Positions 1-6,255 of a stretch of DNA of 7,820 nucleotides are shown here, in pieces (position 1 is the stretch's first letter; each line of letters opens with the position of its first letter). The position numbers and the translations under genes are program-made. Source of the DNA: Gemmatimonadota bacterium (lineage in GTDB: Bacteria > Gemmatimonadota > Gemmatimonadetes > Gemmatimonadales > Gemmatimonadaceae); the NCBI GenBank assembly GCA_031127185.1, contig JARIET010000131.1:1-7820 (forward strand), read 5' to 3'. The notes below the pieces were generated by a model that was not told the origin of the DNA, did not search any database, and worked only from the letters and a program-made list of their open reading frames with translations.

Positions 1-396
1 AACGACTGGCGCGACGCCTGGTTTGTTGCTTACACGCCGACGATTGTCGTCGGCGTCTGGGTGGGCTACGATGAAGGCCGCTCGCTCGCCCTTTCCGGCG
101 GCACTGCAGCGGTGCCGATCGTCTCGGAGTTCTTCACGATCGCAGACTTACCAATGCACGAGTCGTTCGAGCAGCCCGACGGAATCGAGGAGGGCTACAC
201 CACCGGCGGCGATTGGCGCTGGTGCGGTGAGCGGGAGTATTTCCTGAGGGGCACCGCACCACCATCAGCGAGTTGCGGGTTCAGGGCGTTGGCCGCCGGG
301 CACTACGAAGATTGGCGAGAGGCCGGCAACCAGCTGCAGCGGATGATCCTGGATCGCATTCGTGTTGAGCTCGAGTCGCGGCGTCACCGGCGCTGA
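1..396 (+). CDS. Class A penicillin-binding protein (PBP1A-like), C-terminal fragment
   Basis: This is the 3' end of a gene that begins before the window; frame 1 is open from base 1 to the TGA at 394-396, giving 131 residues. The fragment starts NDWRDAWFVAYTP, followed by VVGVWVGYD and then GGTAAVPIVSEFF. This is the conserved end of the transpeptidase domain of bifunctional PBP1A-type enzymes, which usually reads DAWFVGYTP, VWVGFD and a Gly-rich stretch before AAPIW. These enzymes polymerise lipid II and cross-link stem peptides on the outer face of the inner membrane. The catalytic SxxK, SxN and KTG motifs lie upstream and are not visible. The tail has a typical EYFLRGTAPP segment between two cysteines, then a charged helix rich in Arg and Glu. 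It converges with the propeller gene, 29 bp away. Family assignment is strong; the exact PBP subclass is inferred. Confidence 0.88.
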   Translation, partial: NDWRDAWFVAYTPTIVVGVWVGYDEGRSLALSGGTAAVPIVSEFFTIADLPMHESFEQPDGIEEGYTTGGDWRWCGEREYFLRGTAPPSASCGFRALAAGHYEDWREAGNQLQRMILDRIRVELESRRHRR

Positions 397-397
397 T

Positions 398-411
398 ACC
401 GCGGCCGCGGT
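398..411. repeat. 14-bp perfect palindrome between convergent genes
   Basis: The sequence ACCGCGGCCGCGGT is its own reverse complement and occupies most of the 29-bp gap between the convergent PBP and propeller genes. It has no loop and no T-tract on either side, so it is not a standard intrinsic terminator. It could form a small GC-rich stem in either transcript. Such palindromes also arise by chance in GC-rich DNA, so function is uncertain. Confidence 0.4.
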
Positions 412-425
412 TGGCCGTGCAGGTC

Positions 426-1424
426 TTACCTCCGTTCCGCCACCGCCACCGCGTCTGGCCCCGGCCCCACCGGAATCGTCTTCATCAGCTTCCGTTCGCG
501 CAGATCAATCACCGCCACGGCGTTGATCCCCTGACAGGCCACGAACGCGAATCGCGAGTCGGATGAATAGGCAATTCCCACCGGCTGCGCACCGCCCGCT
601 GGCGCGAGGTCGGTTCCACTGCTCGTGCCTGAAATCGCAACCGTCGCAATCTCCGCGCGAGTCACCGCGTCGTATATCCGCACGCGGCTGCTCGCCGTGA
701 GCGATGCTACCGCTAGCACGCCGTCGGGCGTAAACGAGATGCGATACGCGCGCTCGCCCACCGGGATGTTCGCCGCCACAGACCAGCTCGCGATGTCTAC
801 CACGGAGATCACGCCCGCGGTGTTGCTCGCCGCCCAGACTTCGCGGCCGTCCGGACGCACACCAACGCCTTCCGGCTGATTAGCCACGGCGAGTGAGCGC
901 GTCGCACCGGTCGCGATGTTCAACTCGGTGACCGACGCGCTGCCGATGTTCGCCGTGTACCCCATCAACCCATCGCGCCGGACACTCACCATGTGCGAAC
1001 CGGCCTGATGCGTCTTGATCACCCTCCGAACCGTGCGCGACGGGATATGCACAATCAGCACCGCCGAGTCCGCTTCCACCGAAACCGCGAGCAGCGAATC
1101 CCCCGGCAGGAACTGCACGCCGTGTGGCCGACGATACGGCTTGATGTCGATCTTCGCCGCTACAGCGCGCGCGCCAACATCCACGAGCGTCAGTGAACTC
1201 CCTGGGTTTGGCCCCGTTCCGTAATCCGTGATCACCGCCCATTTCCCGTCCCGTGACGCCGCAGCTTCGTGCGGCCCGAGCCCCGTGGGCAGCGTCGCGA
1301 GTGTTGCACCACTCGCTAAATCCACGAGCGTTACCGTGTTTGCCGGCTTGTTGCCAGCGACGATAACGGTCTGTGCGCCGGCAATCGCGGGCGCGACGAT
1401 GAGTGCAACGAGTGTGTTTCGCAT
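426..1424 (-). CDS. Secreted seven-bladed YVTN-type beta-propeller protein
   Basis: The product is 332 residues from an ATG at 1424-1422. A longer reading from 1466 would add 14 residues (MTQRFMHCRSPNTI) ahead of a clear signal peptide, so the internal ATG is preferred: MRNTLVALIVAPAIAGAQ, with likely cleavage after AGA (residue 17). The mature protein consists of repeats ending in a V-x-D or I-x-D turn, at about residues 19-38, 63-84, 111-131, 154-173, 196-214, 236-254 and 292-311. Examples are VTLVDLASG, ISVVDIASW and VAVIDLRER. Seven such units match the YVTN/lactonase-like propeller fold, which is exported and usually serves as a binding scaffold. No catalytic set or metal site is evident, so an enzymatic role is not supported and the partner is unknown. 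It lies on the same strand as glnA but 161 bp downstream, across a repeat array. There is no clear Shine-Dalgarno. Confidence 0.85.
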   Translation of the reverse strand: MRNTLVALIVAPAIAGAQTVIVAGNKPANTVTLVDLASGATLATLPTGLGPHEAAASRDGKWAVITDYGTGPNPGSSLTLVDVGARAVAAKIDIKPYRRPHGVQFLPGDSLLAVSVEADSAVLIVHIPSRTVRRVIKTHQAGSHMVSVRRDGLMGYTANIGSASVTELNIATGATRSLAVANQPEGVGVRPDGREVWAASNTAGVISVVDIASWSVAANIPVGERAYRISFTPDGVLAVASLTASSRVRIYDAVTRAEIATVAISGTSSGTDLAPAGGAQPVGIAYSSDSRFAFVACQGINAVAVIDLRERKLMKTIPVGPGPDAVAVAERR

Positions 1425-1469
1425 GATGGTATTGGGTGACCGACAATGCATGAAGCGTTGCGTCATTTA

Positions 1470-1567
1470 CGCTGATAGCTGGAGGCTGACAGCTGGAGGC
1501 TGACAGCTAGCGGCTGATAACTCGTGGTCAGCTGAATACTGCAAGTTGTCAGCTACCAGCCATCAGC
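1470..1567. repeat. Heptad-based tandem repeats with an inverted copy
   Basis: On the + strand a 14-bp unit, consensus GCTGAYAGCTGGAG, begins at 1471, 1485, 1499 and 1513, diverging along the array. Each unit is two 7-mers, the first close to GCTGAYA and the second close to GCTGGAG. After a short spacer, 1540-1567 carries two more units on the opposite strand (GCTGATGGCTGGTA and GCTGACAACTTGCA). The arms 1471-1498 and 1540-1567 match at 21 of 28 positions as an inverted repeat with a 41-base loop. The array fills most of the gap between the 3' end of glnA and the propeller start, both on the - strand. It could form a stem in a glnA read-through transcript. There is no flanking duplication or transposase. 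Confidence 0.75.
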
Positions 1568-1585
1568 TGCGAGCGTTCAGTGTTT

Positions 1586-2929
1586 CTAGTATTTGGCCAA
1601 GTACTGCTCAAGTTCCCACGACGAGACTTGGCTGATGTAGTCGCGCCACTCTTGGCGTTTCGCGGCGAGAAAATGCGAGCTGATGTGCTTGCCGAGCGCG
1701 GCCTGCACCACACCGTCCTTCTCGAACTCGTCGCAGGCCTCGTTCAGGTCGTGCGGCAGGTCGTCAATGCGCAGCCGCCGCCGCTCGCGGAAACTCATCT
1801 CCCAGATGTTCTCGTTCACCGGTTCGCGCGAGCTCGCCTCGGTCGCGATCCCGTCGAGGCCTGCCGCAAGCATCACCGTCAACGCGAGATACGGATTCGC
1901 CGAAGGATCGGGTGAGCGCAGTTCCACGCGAGTGCCCGTGCCGCGCCGCGCCGGCACACGAATCAACGGCGAACGATTGCGCATGCTCCACGCCACGTTG
2001 ATCGGCGCCTCGTACCCCGGCACGAGCCGCTTGTACGAATTCACCAGCGGATTCGTAATCGCGCACATCCCGCGTGCGTGAGTCAGCAAGCCGCCGATGT
2101 ACTGATGCGCAATCTTCGAAAGTTCGTATTCGCCTTTGGCGTCGAAGAACGTGTTTTTTCCGTCCGAAAACAGCGATTGGTGCGTGTGCATCCCGCTGCC
2201 TGCTTGCCCATAGATCGGCTTGGGCATGAACGAGGCGTGCATGCCGAACTGCTTGGCGATATGCCGCACCACGAACCGAAACGTCGCGAGATTGTCTGCC
2301 GTCGTCAGTGCGTCGGCATAGCGAAAGTCGATTTCGTGCTGGCCGTGCGCCACTTCGTGATGCGCCGCCTCGATTTCGAATCCCATCTGCTCCAGCGTGT
2401 CCACAATCGCGCGCCGCGCATCCTCTCCCAGGTCCACGGGCGTCAGGTCGAAGTACGACCCCACGTCGTGCGTCGTCGTGGCCGGTGCGCCATCAGGGCC
2501 GAGTTTGAACATGAAGAACTCGGCTTCCATCCCCGCGTTCATCGTATAGCCCATGTCCTTGGCGCGCGCGACTTGCCGCTTCAGCGCGCCCCGCGGGTCA
2601 CCCTCAAACGGGTCGCCATCCGGCGTGGTGATGTCACAGATGAGGCGCGCCACACGGCTTTCCGGCGTACCGCCAGGAAAGATCTTGAAAGTCGAAAAAT
2701 CGGGAGAGAGGAGCATATCCGACTCCTCGATCCGCACGAACCCTTCAATGGAAGAGCCATCGAACATGATGTCGCCGTCCAGCGCCTTCCCGAACTGCGA
2801 CGACGGTACCTCCACATTCTTGTTCACGCCCAGGATATCCGTGAACATCAGCCGCAAAAAGCGCACGTTGTGCGCCTCGGTGAGGTCCAGGATGTCGTTC
2901 TTGGTCGCGCCGGAAAGGTCGGCGAGCAA
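1586..2929 (-). CDS. glnA: Glutamine synthetase type I, alpha subgroup
   Basis: Glutamine synthetase makes glutamine from glutamate, ammonia and ATP in the cytoplasm, as a dodecamer. The beta-grasp domain has FTDILGVNKNVEVP and MFDGSSIEGFVRIEESDM. The catalytic domain has EAEFFMF, the metal and glutamate loop HHEVAHGQHEIDFR, then GSGMHTHQSLF, NRSPLIRVPARRGTGTR and the closing ELRSPDPSANPYLAL. EGFVRIEESDM, containing the arginine that mediates glutamine feedback in Bacillus subtilis GS, marks the GSI-alpha group. At the position of the adenylylated tyrosine of GSI-beta there is Trp (NIWEMS, about residue 376), so control by GlnE-type adenylylation is unlikely. The chosen start is TTG at 2929, with GGAAAG 9 nt upstream, giving 447 residues; the B. 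subtilis enzyme has 444. GTG at 2968 is an alternative. A reading from 3097 would add a basic, non-GS extension overlapping the divergent gene. It is apparently monocistronic. Confidence 0.95.
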   Translation of the reverse strand: MLADLSGATKNDILDLTEAHNVRFLRLMFTDILGVNKNVEVPSSQFGKALDGDIMFDGSSIEGFVRIEESDMLLSPDFSTFKIFPGGTPESRVARLICDITTPDGDPFEGDPRGALKRQVARAKDMGYTMNAGMEAEFFMFKLGPDGAPATTTHDVGSYFDLTPVDLGEDARRAIVDTLEQMGFEIEAAHHEVAHGQHEIDFRYADALTTADNLATFRFVVRHIAKQFGMHASFMPKPIYGQAGSGMHTHQSLFSDGKNTFFDAKGEYELSKIAHQYIGGLLTHARGMCAITNPLVNSYKRLVPGYEAPINVAWSMRNRSPLIRVPARRGTGTRVELRSPDPSANPYLALTVMLAAGLDGIATEASSREPVNENIWEMSFRERRRLRIDDLPHDLNEACDEFEKDGVVQAALGKHISSHFLAAKRQEWRDYISQVSSWELEQYLAKY

Positions 2930-3075
2930 CGATCGGTTCTTTCCGGCCACGAGCCCCCACTTGGACACGGCGGTGAATTGCGCCTCGTCGTACAAGTGAA
3001 ATATCGGCCCGCAACCCAGCACTCGGCAAACGCACGGGCGCCGTCGCTCGGACCGCCGCCGTGGTATTTTTCGGG
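2930..3075. promoter_or_regulatory. Divergent intergenic region between glnA and the zinc-ribbon gene
   Basis: The two genes face away from each other, so both promoters must lie here or within the gene starts. On the - strand GATATT (bases 3005-3000) resembles a -10 element for glnA, and GGAAAG (2944-2939) is its likely ribosome-binding site. On the + strand TATTTT (3065-3070) ends five bases before the GTG at 3076, the spacing expected if transcription begins at or near the start codon (a leaderless message). No good TTGACA-like -35 element is seen on either strand and no operator dyad stands out. These promoter calls are pattern-based and weak. Confidence 0.35.
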
Positions 3076-3852
3076 GTGACCAAATCCAAGGAAACATCAG
3101 GTACTCGTCCCTGCCCGCGCTGCGGGGAGGCGGCCTCTGGCCGGTTCTGCGTCGGCTGCGGCGCTGCGCTACGCGAGGAACCCTGCGCGTCGTGCAAGCA
3201 GCCCGTCACGCCCGGTGCGCGCTTCTGTCATCACTGCGGCGCTGCGGCCGGTGCCGCCGCGACCGGAACCGGAATGCCACCCGCCTGGGCCATCGCCGCT
3301 TCGGTGATCGTCGTTCTGGCGGCCTTCATCGCCGGGCAGCAGTTCGCATCGCCAGGCGCTGGACCTGAAACAGCCGCCAGCACTGCTGAGGCCCCGTTTG
3401 CCGGCGGCGGTCCGGCCGGTCGCGCCCCCGATATCTCCAACATGACACCCGAAGAGGCCGCCAATCGCCTCTTCGATCGCGTGATGCGCTATGCCACCGA
3501 GGGCAAGGCCGACAGCGCCGCGATGTTTGCGCCAATGGCGATTCTTGCCTACGAGCGCATCGGCCCGCCCGATGCCCACGCCCGCTACGACATGGGCACG
3601 ATTTCAGCGGTGATCGGCGACGTTGAGGCAGCCAAGGCTCAGGCCGACACCGCTCTCAAGGCGCAGCCCAATCACCTCCTCGCGCTCCTCCTCGCCGCGC
3701 GCGCAGCCGACGCCGGAAAGGACGCAGCCGCCGCCGCGCGATTCCGTGCACGGTTCACCGCGGCGCTCTCGGCGGAACGCGCGAAGAACCTCCGCGAGTA
3801 TAGCGACCACCAGCAGGAAATCGACGCGGCCGCCAGGTCACCGGGCAAGTAA
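3076..3852 (+). CDS. Membrane protein with N-terminal double zinc ribbon and helical C-terminal domain
   Basis: The product is 258 residues from GTG at 3076; GTG at 3061 would add five residues (MVFFG). Two CxxC pairs, C13/C16 with C25/C28 and C37/C40 with C51/C54, form a double zinc ribbon (CPRCG...CVGCG, then CASCK...CHHCG). One transmembrane helix follows at about 71-87 (WAIAASVIVVLAAFIAG), then a Gly/Ala/Pro-rich linker to about 118. A helical domain at 121-250 has TPR-like spacing, for example VEAAKAQADTALKAQPNH, and a charged end. The lack of a signal peptide and the zinc ribbon suggest an inside N-terminus with the helical domain in the periplasm. Such zinc-ribbon/single-helix proteins are common and mostly uncharacterised. 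No catalytic motif is visible and no function is assigned. It is divergent from glnA and 65 bp ahead of mqnD. Confidence 0.85.
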   Translation: MTKSKETSGTRPCPRCGEAASGRFCVGCGAALREEPCASCKQPVTPGARFCHHCGAAAGAAATGTGMPPAWAIAASVIVVLAAFIAGQQFASPGAGPETAASTAEAPFAGGGPAGRAPDISNMTPEEAANRLFDRVMRYATEGKADSAAMFAPMAILAYERIGPPDAHARYDMGTISAVIGDVEAAKAQADTALKAQPNHLLALLLAARAADAGKDAAAAARFRARFTAALSAERAKNLREYSDHQQEIDAAARSPGK

Positions 3853-3872
3853 TCGGTCTGACGCATTCGCCG

Positions 3873-3900
3873 TACCGTCTACCACCTACTGTCTACTCGC
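3873..3900 (+). repeat. 7-bp tandem repeat, four units, upstream of mqnD
   Basis: Four adjoining degenerate heptamers begin at 3873, 3880, 3887 and 3894: TACCGTC, TACCACC, TACTGTC and TACTCGC, consensus TACYGTC. The array ends 17 bp before the mqnD ATG and starts 20 bp after the stop of the zinc-ribbon gene, so it makes up nearly half of the 65-bp gap. No Shine-Dalgarno is present between it and the ATG. Its unit differs from that at 1470-1567, but the period is the same. Confidence 0.65.
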
Positions 3901-3917
3901 AGTTGCCTGCAAACCAT

Positions 3918-4748
3918 ATGAAAATCCACGTCGCCCACAGCCCTGACTCCGACGATGCGTTCATGTTCTACGCGCTCGCCGAAGGGCTGATTGATACCGA
4001 AGGGCTCGAGTACGTCCACGAGCTCAAGGACATCGAATCGCTGAACCGCCGCGCGCTCAAGGGCGAACTGGAGGTCAGCGCCGTTTCCATTCATGCATAC
4101 GCCTATCTCACCGATCGGTATGCGCTGCTGTCGAGCGGCGCCTCGATGGGCGACAAGTACGGGCCTCGCCTGGTGTCCAAGTCGCCGGCCACTCGCGCGG
4201 ATGTCAAAGGCAAGCGCATCGCCATTCCAGGAATGATGACCAGCGCCTACCTGGCCCTGCGTCTATATGAAGCTGACTTTGAGCCCGTCGTGACCCCGTT
4301 CGACAAAGTCGAAGACATTGTTCTCGATGGGGCCGCGGACTTCGGCCTGATCATCCACGAGGGCCAGCTGACCTACGCTGACCGCGGACTGTCGCTTGTC
4401 GCGGATCTTGGCGAATGGTGGTTTTCCGAAACCGGGCTCCCGCTACCCCTTGGTGGCAACGTCGTCCGAAAGGACCTCGGTGAAGCCGTTGTAAAGAAGA
4501 TTTCGAAACACCTCAAAGCCAGTATCGCGTATGCATTGAGCCACCGCAAGGGCGCACTCGATCATGCAATGCGCTTCGCCAGGGGCCTGGAGCGGGGCAA
4601 AGCCGATGAGTTCGTCGGTATGTATGTCAACGAATGGACCCTCGACTACGGCGAGCCAGGACGCCGTGCGGTCCAGCTGCTCCTCGATCGCGGCGCCGCG
4701 GCCGGCGTGATTCCACACACGGTGAAGGTGGAATTCGTCGCTCCGTAG
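3918..4748 (+). CDS. mqnD: 1,4-dihydroxy-6-naphthoate synthase (futalosine menaquinone pathway)
   Basis: MqnD converts cyclic dehypoxanthine futalosine to 1,4-dihydroxy-6-naphthoate, a late step in the futalosine route to menaquinone. The protein has 276 residues from ATG at 3918; a TTG at 3903 would add MPANH and is less likely. It has the periplasmic-binding-protein-like fold of this family without a signal peptide, as expected for a cytoplasmic enzyme. Family landmarks are ESLNRRAL (40-47), the central glycine and Thr-Ser region IAIPGMMTSAYLALRLY (101-117), GLIIHEGQLTY (143-153) with the conserved His147, ETGLPLPLG (171-179) and YVNEWTLDYGEPGRRAV near the C-terminus. The N-terminal motif is HSPDSDDAF, where many MqnD proteins have SPCPNDTF. 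No other mqn gene is in the window. The related MqnA is less likely because of the IIHE and LPLPLG motifs, but a paralogue of altered specificity is possible. Confidence 0.85.
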   Translation: MKIHVAHSPDSDDAFMFYALAEGLIDTEGLEYVHELKDIESLNRRALKGELEVSAVSIHAYAYLTDRYALLSSGASMGDKYGPRLVSKSPATRADVKGKRIAIPGMMTSAYLALRLYEADFEPVVTPFDKVEDIVLDGAADFGLIIHEGQLTYADRGLSLVADLGEWWFSETGLPLPLGGNVVRKDLGEAVVKKISKHLKASIAYALSHRKGALDHAMRFARGLERGKADEFVGMYVNEWTLDYGEPGRRAVQLLLDRGAAAGVIPHTVKVEFVAP

Positions 4749-4818
4749 TACCCGAGTCGCGGTGCACCAGCCATGCTGACACCGCCAACGAGGTACTCTC
4801 GGCAAACGTTTATACACG

Positions 4819-6255
4819 ATGAGCTTGCGACACCGAATTTTGTTCGCCGGGGCGTTCTCGCTTCTGGCTCAAGCCGTGCCGGCCCAACGCGCCGACACGG
4901 CGCGAATGTCTATAGGGGATGCAGTTTCGCACGCCGTTCAGGCGTCCGACGAAATTCGCCTTAGTCGGCTCGCCCTTCAGGTCAGCGACGCCCAGTTCGG
5001 CGCGGCGATGGCCTCCAGTGTTCCCCAGCTCCGGTTTCAGGGCAACAACAGCCAGAGCCTCAGGAACGCTCGAGGCGATATTGTCGGCGCTGCCTTCCAG
5101 CAGAGCTACACGTTTCAGGGCACCTTCATCGCCACACAAACCCTCTTCCAGGGGTTTCGCATCGTCTCGGGTGCGCGCGCCGCGACACGCCTGCGCGATG
5201 CCGCCGAGTTCGATGCCGGTGAAACTCGGGCGCGACTCGCGGTCGATATCCAGCGCACCTACCTGAATGCGCTGTACTTCGCGCGCATCGCCGAGCTGCA
5301 GGAACGCAACCTCGCACTGGCCAATGAGCGGCTGGCCCAGGTGGATCAGCTCCTCAGCGCGGGTCGCTCGTCGCGCTTCGACCTCCTGCGGGCCCGGGTA
5401 CTCCGCTCCAACATCGAGCCCCTGGTGCTGCAGGCGCGCAACGATCGCGACAACGCGCTCCTCGACCTGAAGCGGCTGCTCGACATCGATATGACGCGCC
5501 AATTGGTGCTCACCACGGCGCTCGACACGAGCGTCGTGCGCAGCATCGTCGACGCCGCGGCGGCCGATGCAGCGCCCGACCCGATGCGCGGCACCGTGCG
5601 CTCCGCCGAACTCACCCTCGCGGCGCGCAACGATGCCGTGCGCGTGGCACGTGGGTCGCTCATGCCCACCGTCAATATGAATTTCAGTTACGGTTTCCTC
5701 GCACTTCCCACGAAGAACGGACTGCCCACCCACCTCGGCTCCACCTCGGGCGAGTTCTGCAACCCGGTTTCCACCACGCGGCAGTGCCAGAACAACGGGT
5801 TTTTCAAGGACCAGAGCTTTGGCTTCACCGTCAATTGGGCGATTTTCGACGGGCTCCTCACCAAGAACAACATCCAGATCGCCTCGGCACAGCGTAACAT
5901 CGCCGAGACGAACCTGCACATGCAGCGCGAAGCGGCCGCGCTCGATATTGCGCGCGCACGCGGCGAGTTCGACCGCGCCCGCGCGGCCTGGAATTCGCGC
6001 GGCCAGAACGCGGCCGAAGCGGAAGAATCATTTCAGCTGGCCTCTCTCCGCTTCTCTCGCGGCCTGAGCACGCAACTCGAGGTCACTGACGCGCAGTACG
6101 CGATGCTCACCGCGCAGGGAAACGAACTGCGGGCGTTGCTCGACGTCTATCTCTCTACGGCCGAGCTCGCGCGCGTGCGCGGTCGGCCGATCCCTCTGCC
6201 GACCGGTGCGACACTTCCGGTTCGTGCGTCCTCCGGTCTCTCGTCTCGTGACTAG
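4819..6255 (+). CDS. TolC-family outer membrane efflux channel
   Basis: The product is 478 residues from ATG at 4819, with a signal peptide (MSLRHRILFAGAFSLLAQAVPA; likely cleavage after residue 22). The mature part shows the two-fold repeat of outer membrane efflux proteins. The first half has SIGDAVSHAVQASDEI, a beta stretch (PQLRFQGNNSQS), then YTFQGTFIATQTLFQGFR and long Ala/Arg/Leu-rich helices with NLALANERLAQVDQLLSAGR. The second half has GSLMPTVNMNFSYG, FGFTVNWAIFDGLL and helices ending in FSRGLSTQLEVTDAQYAML. It would trimerise as a beta-barrel in the outer membrane and a helical tunnel in the periplasm. A 40-residue insertion between beta segments (about 293-332) carries C314 and C323, the only cysteines I see in the mature protein. 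No Shine-Dalgarno precedes the start; TATACA at 4811-4816 is close to the ATG. First gene of the efflux operon. Confidence 0.93.
   Translation: MSLRHRILFAGAFSLLAQAVPAQRADTARMSIGDAVSHAVQASDEIRLSRLALQVSDAQFGAAMASSVPQLRFQGNNSQSLRNARGDIVGAAFQQSYTFQGTFIATQTLFQGFRIVSGARAATRLRDAAEFDAGETRARLAVDIQRTYLNALYFARIAELQERNLALANERLAQVDQLLSAGRSSRFDLLRARVLRSNIEPLVLQARNDRDNALLDLKRLLDIDMTRQLVLTTALDTSVVRSIVDAAAADAAPDPMRGTVRSAELTLAARNDAVRVARGSLMPTVNMNFSYGFLALPTKNGLPTHLGSTSGEFCNPVSTTRQCQNNGFFKDQSFGFTVNWAIFDGLLTKNNIQIASAQRNIAETNLHMQREAAALDIARARGEFDRARAAWNSRGQNAAEAEESFQLASLRFSRGLSTQLEVTDAQYAMLTAQGNELRALLDVYLSTAELARVRGRPIPLPTGATLPVRASSGLSSRD

Noticed and set aside
880..1446. A 188-codon - strand open frame within the propeller gene
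   Set aside because: It is in another frame of the propeller gene on the same strand; its product is Arg/Gly/His-rich and lacks a signal peptide or repeats.
1471..1567. CRISPR array
   Set aside because: The units are 14 bp, contiguous and without unique spacers, and part of the array is inverted; no cas gene is present.
1471..1567. Insertion sequence or transposon end
   Set aside because: The arms are internally repetitive, no target duplication is seen and there is no transposase frame.
2078..3079. A 333-codon open frame on the + strand opposite glnA
   Set aside because: It is antisense to an unmistakable glutamine synthetase, is rich in Arg, His and Val as expected of a shadow frame in GC-rich DNA, and has no recognisable domain.
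2930..3097. N-terminal extension of glutamine synthetase from ATG at 3097
   Set aside because: The extra residues are Arg/Cys/Pro-rich, unlike GS, and would overlap the start of the divergent gene. A start at 2929 gives the normal family length.
4749..4818. Intrinsic terminator after mqnD
   Set aside because: Only a short dyad (CGGTG at 4760 with CACCG at 4780) and an 8-bp palindrome (GGTGCACC, 4761-4768) are seen, with no T-tract, so it is too weak to call.
4810..5919. A 369-codon open frame on the - strand opposite the TolC-like gene
   Set aside because: The + strand protein has a signal peptide and family motifs throughout. The antisense product is a mix of Glu, Arg, Gly and Ala with no fold signature.
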